Assembly (NCBI RefSeq): GCF_001682865.1
Contig: NZ_MAQX01000011.1
Coordinates: 186,614-250,613 of the forward strand
Reading direction: 5' to 3'
Length of the DNA stretch: 64,000 bases
Origin: Bacillus sp. FJAT-26390
Lineage (GTDB): Bacteria; Bacillota; Bacilli; Paenibacillales; Paenibacillaceae
Position numbers and translations under genes: made by a program. The notes beneath the pieces were generated by a model. That model ran no database searches. It was not told the DNA's origin and saw nothing but the letters and a program-made list of their open reading frames with translations. Below, one piece after another: positions 9,477 through 16,880 of the stretch. How positions within the stretch are numbered: the stretch's first letter is position 1; each line of letters begins with the position of its first letter.

Positions 9477-10376
9477 TTAGTTGTAATGGACTCTTCGCGA
9501 TAGAATGACGCCAATCACGATCAAGACAATACTGACGATTAGCGTATAAATCCAAGACATCGCGGAGCTTAGCCCGAAGTTTTGTGTTTTGAACGCGGTC
9601 GTAAAGATCATGTCGGTAACGGCGCTGCCAGTGAAGGAATCGATAATCGTATAAATGACATTGGTCAGAATAAGCGGGCTAACCATTGGGAACGTTATTT
9701 TCCAAAAGGATTCATACGCCGTTGCCCCTTCCATTTTCGCAACCTCATACATCGATCCTGGCACGGACTGCAGCGCGGCTAGAAATATAAGAATTTGGAC
9801 GCCGGAGCTCGTTATAATTTCATAGATTCGCGTAATCGCTTCAATAATGTAATCAATGAAAGAGAGCGGCAAGCCAACCTCGCTGAGCATCATCACCATC
9901 GACATAATGTTATAATCCGAAGACTCGCTGCCCATCTCATTCACGACGCTTGCATCGCCAACAAGGTTAATCAGCCCTGCTGACTCAGCTGCCGAAATCG
10001 CGTTGGAGGCGAGAATGACAGGCAGGAAAAAGATGGCGCGCGCGATAATTCTGCCCCGGAATTTTTGGTTCAGCAACGTTGCCGAGAAGAGGCTGAAAAA
10101 TAAAATCATCGGCACGTTTAAGGCCATTTCAGTAATCGATTGCGTTAAAATCCGGTTAAAGTTCGCATCGATGAACAATGCTTCCTTGAAATTGGACAGC
10201 CCTACATAATCCAGCTCATAACCCGATGGCGCTACCGTTAATTTGCTGAGGCTGAATTTGATCGATTGGATAAGCGGCGTTGCAAACATAAACACAAAAC
10301 CAAAGAGCCAAGGTGCGACAAAAGCGAAGCCTAGCAGTGAGCGCTTGCGGCTTAAGGTTAGCTTATATCCGTTCAT
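9477..10376 (-). CDS. Sugar ABC transporter permease (CUT1, MalF type), pair 2
   Basis: A 299-residue membrane permease. N-terminal LLGFAFVAPWLFGFVFMF and the EAA loop PGSMYEVAKMEGATAYESF identify the MalF branch. It has an extended central segment (~140-180, AESAGLINLVGDASVVNEMG) that is longer than in the usual family member and may form an external loop. GGAGG lies about 9 bases before ATG 10376. The start overlaps the stop of the DUF5696 gene by four bases (ATGA), so the two are probably co-translated. It forms transport pair 2 with the gene at 8449-9450. Confidence 0.88.
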   Translation of the reverse strand: MNGYKLTLSRKRSLLGFAFVAPWLFGFVFMFATPLIQSIKFSLSKLTVAPSGYELDYVGLSNFKEALFIDANFNRILTQSITEMALNVPMILFFSLFSATLLNQKFRGRIIARAIFFLPVILASNAISAAESAGLINLVGDASVVNEMGSESSDYNIMSMVMMLSEVGLPLSFIDYIIEAITRIYEIITSSGVQILIFLAALQSVPGSMYEVAKMEGATAYESFWKITFPMVSPLILTNVIYTIIDSFTGSAVTDMIFTTAFKTQNFGLSSAMSWIYTLIVSIVLIVIGVILSRRVHYN

Positions 10377-12949
10377 GAGCGCTCGCCTCCGATCCAGTAA
10401 TGCTCTGCTTCGACTGTCTTTCCATGAATGGCAACGGGTTTATCCGTATAGTTCACCGTGATCGTTGTTCCATTCGAATACTCCACTTCCACTACACCTT
10501 CTTGGAGACGCGTATGCTTGACCATCCGCTCATTTCGAAGCCCGGCTAAAGCCGTATTCGATTCCTTGTACATGGACAGCGCCTCGTCATACCAGTCTTT
10601 GTAATAAGTAGAGAACATGGTATCAAAAGGGGTAAACTTCAGCTTCGAAGACGGCTCAAAGGTCCATGAGAAATAAGGTGCCGCGCCGAGCTCAAGCGAA
10701 CGAAGCAGCTGCTTCTTCAAATCCTGCTCATCGCTCAAATTAACCGCGCTGCCCGCGTAATCCATATAACCATGTACGACCATTTCGTAGAAAGGCACTT
10801 CCTCATCCGTAATATTGAACCCGCTGGATGCTGTCGGCACATTTATGAGATGGTCTGCATACGGCCACGCATATGCGTTAGCGCCTGATAGCATCGTTTC
10901 CTCTACCCCATTGTCGATCACTTCAAGCTGCTCTTTGATAATATGTTTTGCCGTCTCCCGTTGAATGACCCGGCTGACTCGGTAGTCTGAGCTTAGCAAG
11001 CTGCCAAGGTCGCGAAGCGCTATACCCTTCATCTGGAGCGGCTCATACTTCCTCATGAAGGTATCGACGTAGAAGGGAAGCTTCGCTGGCGATAACAAAT
11101 AATAGGCTCCAAGTGACATATCCATCCGGTTCAATGCCCGGTTATACGGATACAGCTCCGCTTGCTCGCGGGTCACGAACCGTGCCGCATCGGAGGAAGG
11201 CGTGAAGCCGCTATCATCATGATAGATTTGCTGGAAAGCAACATCAGGGAATAATGTCCCCCCTGCTTGCTCCAACTGCTTGGACAAATCCTTAAGCTCT
11301 GCCTTGCTGCCGAGCACGCTGTCCGTTTTTAATTTTACCGGCGTTTTATGGTTGACGCCCTTGCCAAACCAGCCCGTGTAACGCATAAGCAAGCGGTTAA
11401 CGCCATCCTGCTTCATCTCCGCAGCCATTTGAGCAGCCTCATCAAATGTGGTCATAGAAATAACCGAGCGATACGGTACGCCTAAAAATGATTTTTGCTT
11501 ATCGACTGCCCCTACGATATCCAGATAGAAAGGGATGTCTTCGCCTGCTTCCAGCGGCTGAAGCGCCTTATCCGCCACAAGCCTATCACGGTAAAGCTCG
11601 GCCATTCCTGAATAGCTAGCTTTATCTTCTGCCAAGAAGCTGTAACGAACCTTAATATCGCCTTGGTAAATCTCATCGTTCAGCAGCTGAATTTCTTGAA
11701 TGGTAGAGCCGGTATACAGCTCAAGCTCATCCTCGCCGCGCAGAGCAAAGCTGCTGTGCACATAGTTATAGGAGTTTTTCTTGCCGCTAATATCCGCTGC
11801 AATACTCGCTATACCGTCTCCTTCTTCAATGACAGCAAACCATGCGGAGCTGCCTGCCTTCAGACCGAATACCGGCATGCGGGCGCTCTCGCTCACTTGC
11901 CCGCGTCTAAAGCTATTGTCGTTCGGGTCGAAGCCGTAAACCTTCTGCACATACTGCTCTTCCTTCACCTTGCCGTTGTTCAAATGAATAATGCTGCCCG
12001 AGCCGTCCGGCACGAACATATAACCTTCTTGCTCCGAACCTGCTGCGCCGAAGAAGTTGAGCAGCTCGATGCTGCGAATCTGGTAGTTTGCGCTCTCCTT
12101 CACCTGCTTCACCGGAATCGATGCGACAAGAGAATCCCCATCCAGGCGATACTCCAGCGGAATGACGAAGTTTGGTTTGGAAGACTGGCTTCCTCCTGCT
12201 GCCCCGTTCTCTTCATTGTCGAAAGCAAGATCGTCTTCGGTATAACCCGCCTTCTGGAAGGCAGCCATCATCTTGTTCAGTACAAGCTGCTTGGAGATTT
12301 GCTCATCGAGCCGCTCCATGACATCCGGATTCGCCGCACTCGGATAATAACGTACCGATACATATTTGGACGAGGTTTCGTCCAGCTTAGTCAGCACCTT
12401 CTCTTCCAAGCGGGCTTTGCTAATATACTTTGGCAAAGCGTCGATGCCGAGTGACATATCGCCAATCGTATACGTAATCCGAATGCCATTTTCAATGCTT
12501 TCGGCAGTGAACTGTTTCGCGCTGATGCTTCGAGCAAAGTTCGTAAAATTGTCCAATGTGCCGACAGAGTCCCGGAACAGCACCGTTATTTGGGAGGACA
12601 ACACCTCCTTCTCGAACGCTGAGGCGATTTTATCCTCGCTCCGGTTAGCCGGATTGCTGTACCACACCTCACCCTGCCGTTTGTCTTTCACCGCTATTTC
12701 AGTTGTGTCAGCGTTGTAATAGAGCGATAATTCGGAGTTGTCCGCCACAAGCTTCATGCCAGGCACGCCTTCCGACGAGTCAGACAGCAGCTTCAGCTCA
12801 CTGCCCGCTTCCATTTCTACAGTCGGCTTTAAATAAGCGGCTGCATCGATTGCCCGCACCCCGCGGTTCGTCACCAGCAAGATAACGGCAAGGATACAGA
12901 TTGCTGCGGCGCAGGCCAGCACCGCAAACAGCATTTTTCGTTTTCTCAC
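10373..12949 (-). CDS. DUF5696 family protein, membrane-anchored, extracytoplasmic
   Basis: An 858-residue protein with one N-terminal membrane segment (residues ~7-28, LFAVLACAAAICILAVILL) and no lipobox, so most of it should lie outside the membrane. I recognise it as a DUF5696-type protein of Paenibacillus sugar-transport loci. The region ~110-340 looks beta-rich. Residues ~480-790 have features of a TIM-barrel glycosidase-like fold (LLMRYTGWFGKGVN, SWTFEPSSKLKFTPFDTMF), but I cannot name catalytic residues. The start is GTG with GAGGAGG upstream. It sits between the Yip1 gene (14 bases) and a permease (4-base overlap). Its function is unknown: oligosaccharide capture, processing or transporter assembly are all possible. 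Confidence 0.75.
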   Translation of the reverse strand: MRKRKMLFAVLACAAAICILAVILLVTNRGVRAIDAAAYLKPTVEMEAGSELKLLSDSSEGVPGMKLVADNSELSLYYNADTTEIAVKDKRQGEVWYSNPANRSEDKIASAFEKEVLSSQITVLFRDSVGTLDNFTNFARSISAKQFTAESIENGIRITYTIGDMSLGIDALPKYISKARLEEKVLTKLDETSSKYVSVRYYPSAANPDVMERLDEQISKQLVLNKMMAAFQKAGYTEDDLAFDNEENGAAGGSQSSKPNFVIPLEYRLDGDSLVASIPVKQVKESANYQIRSIELLNFFGAAGSEQEGYMFVPDGSGSIIHLNNGKVKEEQYVQKVYGFDPNDNSFRRGQVSESARMPVFGLKAGSSAWFAVIEEGDGIASIAADISGKKNSYNYVHSSFALRGEDELELYTGSTIQEIQLLNDEIYQGDIKVRYSFLAEDKASYSGMAELYRDRLVADKALQPLEAGEDIPFYLDIVGAVDKQKSFLGVPYRSVISMTTFDEAAQMAAEMKQDGVNRLLMRYTGWFGKGVNHKTPVKLKTDSVLGSKAELKDLSKQLEQAGGTLFPDVAFQQIYHDDSGFTPSSDAARFVTREQAELYPYNRALNRMDMSLGAYYLLSPAKLPFYVDTFMRKYEPLQMKGIALRDLGSLLSSDYRVSRVIQRETAKHIIKEQLEVIDNGVEETMLSGANAYAWPYADHLINVPTASSGFNITDEEVPFYEMVVHGYMDYAGSAVNLSDEQDLKKQLLRSLELGAAPYFSWTFEPSSKLKFTPFDTMFSTYYKDWYDEALSMYKESNTALAGLRNERMVKHTRLQEGVVEVEYSNGTTITVNYTDKPVAIHGKTVEAEHYWIGGERS

Positions 12950-12963
12950 GGTTGCGGCCTCCT

Positions 12964-13584
12964 CTACGTACGGAAAATAATTTCTCGATAAATGTTAACG
13001 ATAAATTCATAAATTTGCTGCATCATACTAAGCACGAGCGTTCCTAGAAAAACGATGATGCCCATTACAATGATCGTTAGAATCATCGTGATGATCGTCT
13101 TGAACGCCGAATACTGATGAACCGTCATCGTACCGACAAAGAGGAGCCCTACAAACCAGATCGAAGAAATTGAAATGACCAAATAATAAAAAGCAGTCTC
13201 TTCCTCCACCATGAACCGGCTAGCGACTGTAATCGGCACGTACAGGAGGACGATGGGTACAAGCGCATAGCCCGTTGCCATAACGATTTCCTTAAACTTC
13301 CCTTCCCCGTCCATTAGGGTTGTAATCGCCCAGTTGGAGATGCACCACAGGAAGAAAGGAAATACGATCGTAAGCAGCTGTGAGATACTATTCAAATAAC
13401 GCGGGTCATTATAGTTAACTAGAAAACCCGCAAACTGATTTTGCAAAATGATAGACAAGACGACCAGCGCTAGTATAACTAGAGCAACCCGGACTTTTCC
13501 TTTGCCGTCATATTTCATATCCCAGAAGCCGTCAAATGGATGCACAATCAGGTGCAGCGGAAACTTAATGAAATCCTGCTTCAT
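12964..13584 (-). CDS. Yip1-family multi-pass membrane protein
   Basis: A 206-residue protein with about five hydrophobic segments (e.g. VALVILALVVLSIIL, TIVFPFFLWCISNWAITTL, IITMILTIIVMGIIVFLG). The N-terminal FPLHLIVHPFDGFWDMKY and the region GEGKFKEIVMATGYALVPIV are typical of bacterial Yip1-domain proteins. There are no catalytic motifs. The start overlaps the stop of the NHL gene by 4 bases (ATGA) and GGGGGAGA precedes it. Such proteins have no established biochemical role in bacteria. The tight coupling with the NHL and DUF5696 genes suggests the three products act together in the membrane. Confidence 0.8.
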   Translation of the reverse strand: MKQDFIKFPLHLIVHPFDGFWDMKYDGKGKVRVALVILALVVLSIILQNQFAGFLVNYNDPRYLNSISQLLTIVFPFFLWCISNWAITTLMDGEGKFKEIVMATGYALVPIVLLYVPITVASRFMVEEETAFYYLVISISSIWFVGLLFVGTMTVHQYSAFKTIITMILTIIVMGIIVFLGTLVLSMMQQIYEFIVNIYREIIFRT

Positions 13585-15080
13585 GGCGCTTTCTCCCCCT
13601 TCAGGCTTTGCGCGGCAAAACCGGGCATCGTCAGCATTCGTTTCTGTCTCCGAGAGCTAACCAGCTTGAATGCCGCCCATGCGGCAGCCAGGATCAATAG
13701 CACAGTCAGGAACGTGCCAAAATGCTCTTTCATCACTTCTCTGCGATACCGCTTGTAGGCGACGGAATAACCGTCGCGGTCCATGCCAAGCTTGAAGTAT
13801 TCAAGCGCTTCACCGTTCCGTTTCTCCATCAGCAGCGATTTGCCGATACCGATATACGCAATATCGTAGTTCGAGTTCAGCCGAAGCACATCCTGCCAGA
13901 TTGGTACGGCTAGCTTATCCTCACCGTTATAATGAAGCCCTATAGCTTCATTAACGCTTGCGCCGAATTTCGTCGGCTTGAATTCGACGATATTGCTTTT
14001 TCCCCGGTCAAGCACCAGCTGGTTCTCTCCCGAGCTCTCAATGGCTACCGGTATTTTGAAGGTACCCGTTTGATTGCCTTTCCCGCCGTACACATAAAGG
14101 AGATTGCCTTCGTCATCGTAAGTGAACACCTTTCCTTGATTGGCATCGAGCACACTGTACATGCCATTCTCCTGCACCTTTACATCTATCAGCTTGGAGG
14201 GGCCAACCACTCTGCGGAACAGAATATCACCTCTAACATCAAAATATCCGAAGCGCTTCAGAACGTCCTCGCCCGAAGGATTAAGCCGTTTAACCGGCTC
14301 CCTGGAGTCTGGATCGATATTCGTCGCATAGACGAATCCTTTGGCATCAATATCGATATTAGAAAATTCCGTTGGAATAAACAGCACCATTTGGGCCTTC
14401 TGCGCTTTGGTTGAGAGGAAACGCCACAAAAATTCCGTATAGTCGCGTTTCACCTTGTTCGTCCCTACATACCCGATAAAGCTGCCGTTGCCGTCAAATT
14501 GCATAATGCCTTCGTATACGCCTTTGGCTACGACGTAAACCCGCTTGGCCTTATCCACCGTTACCTTTAACGGATTAAACTTGAATTCGCCTGCTAAAAT
14601 ATCGGACTGCGGCTTCTCAATCAAGCGGAGCAAAGCTCCCTCTTTGGTGAGGACGACGACGCGGCCATTATCCGTATCCGCCACATAAAGATTGTTCTCG
14701 TCATCAATGTACAAGCCTGATGGATTTTTGAAGCTATCCGACTTGCCTGCGTTGTCGAAACCTGTGATTATGCTTTGCACGTTCCACTTGTCATCCAAGC
14801 AGACGATCCGGCTGTTGCCGCTGTCCACAATATAGATGAGCCCGCTGCTTGCAACGACCATGTCGGCTGGCTCCAGAAAGTCGCCGATGCCAAGGTCCGA
14901 ACCGGTTATCGATCGGCTCGGAACATATGCCGCTGGCGCGGGCACCGCTTCTTCCCAATAGTTATAGTTATAGCTCTCATAAGGCGTCGACGATGCCAGC
15001 GCAGGTACCGGCGCTGCATAAGCAAGCAACAGGAATGCTACCGCAACCACGAGAAGCCATTTTTTCGCTGCCAAGCGCAA
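13581..15080 (-). CDS. NHL-repeat beta-propeller protein with TPR-like segment and C-terminal membrane anchor
   Basis: About 499 residues. A signal peptide (KWLLVVAVAFLLLAYAAPVPALA) leads into NHL/SMP-30-like blades: PADMVVASSGLIYIVDSGNS, NPSGLYIDDENNLYVADTDN, PLKVTVDKAKRVYVVAKG and more. A TPR-like pair follows (~395-445, IWQDVLRLNSNYDIAYIGIG then GEALEYFKLGMDRDGYSVA), then a membrane helix (~460-480) and a basic tail. The propeller should therefore face outside with the tail inside. The start is TTG: 15080 lies right after AAGGGGGGA, and a second TTG two codons on has better spacing. It is followed by the Yip1 gene with a 4-base overlap. No enzymatic motif is seen; a scaffold or sensor role is a guess. 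Confidence 0.8.
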   Translation of the reverse strand: MRLAAKKWLLVVAVAFLLLAYAAPVPALASSTPYESYNYNYWEEAVPAPAAYVPSRSITGSDLGIGDFLEPADMVVASSGLIYIVDSGNSRIVCLDDKWNVQSIITGFDNAGKSDSFKNPSGLYIDDENNLYVADTDNGRVVVLTKEGALLRLIEKPQSDILAGEFKFNPLKVTVDKAKRVYVVAKGVYEGIMQFDGNGSFIGYVGTNKVKRDYTEFLWRFLSTKAQKAQMVLFIPTEFSNIDIDAKGFVYATNIDPDSREPVKRLNPSGEDVLKRFGYFDVRGDILFRRVVGPSKLIDVKVQENGMYSVLDANQGKVFTYDDEGNLLYVYGGKGNQTGTFKIPVAIESSGENQLVLDRGKSNIVEFKPTKFGASVNEAIGLHYNGEDKLAVPIWQDVLRLNSNYDIAYIGIGKSLLMEKRNGEALEYFKLGMDRDGYSVAYKRYRREVMKEHFGTFLTVLLILAAAWAAFKLVSSRRQKRMLTMPGFAAQSLKGEKAP

Positions 15081-15087
15081 TCCCCCC

Positions 15088-15954
15088 TTAGTCTTTCATT
15101 CCTGAAGTTGCCATCGTCTCTATAATTCGGCTCTGCGAGAAAACAAACAATGTTATAGGCACGCTCATTAGAATAAGCGCAACAGCGGCGGCTGCCCCGG
15201 CGCGTGCGATACCGCCTTGTACGATTTGATTCGCGGCAAAGTGCAGCGACTTCAGCTGCTCGCTATAAATGAAACCATTTCCATCGCTGCCCCAAAGCAT
15301 TTGAAATAACAAAATGATGAGCGTAAGCCAAGCCGGCTTCACGTTAGGCATGACGATTGTCCAAAAAATGCGGTATTCGCTCGCACCGTCGATTTTGGCT
15401 GCCTCAAGCAGCACGTCAGGAATTTGCTCCATGAATTGCTTCATGAGATACAAGCCAAGCGAATACGCGAACGCCGGAATAATGACCGCCCAATACGTGT
15501 CAATTAAGCCGAGCCATGACATGATCATGTACGTCGGAATGGCCGTAACCGCAGGCGTGAACATCAGGGATAGAACAACTACCCCGAACATCATGTTTTT
15601 GCCGGGAAACTTATGTTTAGCCAGCGGGTAGGCTGCAGCCGAAGCAAGCAGCACATGCCCGATAATCCCCATCCCCGTAATAAATACCGTGTTGAAAATG
15701 TATCTGGAGAACGGCACCCATGAATTGCCGAGCAAGCCCATAAGATCAACGAAGTTATTCATCGTCGGATTGCGGACAAACAGCGTCGGCGGAAACATGA
15801 AAATTTCATCCAATGGCTTGAATGCGTTATTAATGGCGTAGATGAGCGGCAAGATCATGAATGCGCCGAACACCGCAAGCAATAGAAAAAGGGAAAAGCT
15901 GCCCCAGAACGATCGGTTCACCCGTTTCCTGCGGATACGAAACGAGAAAGTCAT
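15088..15954 (-). CDS. Carbohydrate ABC transporter permease (CUT1, MalG type), pair 1
   Basis: A permease of about 288 residues with six predicted membrane segments and the EAA loop PDVLLEAAKIDGASEYRIF. An upstream GTG at 15966 is in frame, but it lies inside the Shine-Dalgarno AAGGTGGGTGA. ATG 15954 has correct spacing (about 8 bases), so it is preferred. The MalF-type partner stops at 15959, 4 bases before this start. The next gene, for the NHL protein, begins 7 bases after this stop, so the transporter and the NHL/Yip1/DUF5696 block are one transcription unit. Confidence 0.87.
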   Translation of the reverse strand: MTFSFRIRRKRVNRSFWGSFSLFLLLAVFGAFMILPLIYAINNAFKPLDEIFMFPPTLFVRNPTMNNFVDLMGLLGNSWVPFSRYIFNTVFITGMGIIGHVLLASAAAYPLAKHKFPGKNMMFGVVVLSLMFTPAVTAIPTYMIMSWLGLIDTYWAVIIPAFAYSLGLYLMKQFMEQIPDVLLEAAKIDGASEYRIFWTIVMPNVKPAWLTLIILLFQMLWGSDGNGFIYSEQLKSLHFAANQIVQGGIARAGAAAAVALILMSVPITLFVFSQSRIIETMATSGMKD

Positions 15955-15958
15955 GATT

Positions 15959-16864
15959 TCATTCACCCACCTTGCGAAGAAGTTTTTGGACGATCAGATT
16001 GGACCCCACCATGATCATGAACAGTACAGTGGCGATTGCGGAGGCATATCCCATTTCAAAGCGGGTGGTGCCGAAATCAATCAAATGCGTAACAATCGTT
16101 TCTGCTGCATAGTTGACGCTCGGAAAACCCGCAAGCGCAATCGACACATCTGCAACTGCGAACGCGGTTGTCAGCTGAATAACCGCTCCGAACATAAGCT
16201 GCGGCCGCATGGATGGCAACGTAATATACCAAAGCTCCTGCCATCTGTTTTTGATGCCGTCCACTGCCCCTGCTTCATACAAAGTGCTGTCCACCGTCTG
16301 CAGCCCTGCGATAAAAGCGAGGAAGCCCGTTCCGAGACTGAGCCATAATTGGACGAGAATAATGATCGGCAAAATATAAGCTTCTGTCTTCAGCCACTGC
16401 AGCGGCTCCAATATAAAGCCTAATTTGAGAAGCAGCCCGTTGGCGATCCCATAGCGGTCGCCTGAGAAGATCATGAGCCAAATAAAAAATACGTTTCCGG
16501 ATATCGAAGGCGCATAGAATACAAGCGTCATGACCGCTCTTACCTTTGGCGACAGCTCATTAATAATCCATGCGAACACAAAACAAGCAATATAGCTGAT
16601 CGGGCCGGTAATGACGGCGAACAATATCGTGTTTTTCACTGCAATTAGAAACACATCGTCCTCTAGAAACAGACGGGTATAGTTTTGCCAGCCGATAAAC
16701 TTCGGAAATTCCAGCATATTAAAATAAGTAAAGCTCAGTACAATCGAAATAATGACTGGCAATATCGTAAAGACGGCGAACAACACCATGTATGGCGCCA
16801 GCAAAATGTACGAATGCTTATTGGCTTTCACTTCCCGCAACTTCAGGCTCCACCAATTTTGCAT
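15959..16864 (-). CDS. Sugar ABC transporter permease (CUT1, MalF type), pair 1
   Basis: A permease of about 301 residues. The open frame runs to 16960, but ATG 16864 (MQNWWSLKLREVKANKHSY) follows GGGGGAGG at 6-7 bases, and the extra 32 residues are not membrane-like. It has hydrophobic segments starting SYILLAPYMVLFAVFTILPV and a MalF-type EAA loop DSTLYEAGAVDGIKNRW. It lies 16 bases after the stop of the 976-residue binding protein, which makes that protein its likely partner. The ATPase must come from elsewhere in the genome. Confidence 0.87.
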   Translation of the reverse strand: MQNWWSLKLREVKANKHSYILLAPYMVLFAVFTILPVIISIVLSFTYFNMLEFPKFIGWQNYTRLFLEDDVFLIAVKNTILFAVITGPISYIACFVFAWIINELSPKVRAVMTLVFYAPSISGNVFFIWLMIFSGDRYGIANGLLLKLGFILEPLQWLKTEAYILPIIILVQLWLSLGTGFLAFIAGLQTVDSTLYEAGAVDGIKNRWQELWYITLPSMRPQLMFGAVIQLTTAFAVADVSIALAGFPSVNYAAETIVTHLIDFGTTRFEMGYASAIATVLFMIMVGSNLIVQKLLRKVGE

Positions 16865-16880
16865 GCTTGACCCTCCCCCA

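Noticed and set aside
11663-12454. 263-codon plus-strand frame inside the DUF5696 gene
   Set aside because: Antisense shadow of a clear, well-initiated minus-strand gene; biased amino acid content (His/Leu/Arg) and no ribosome site.
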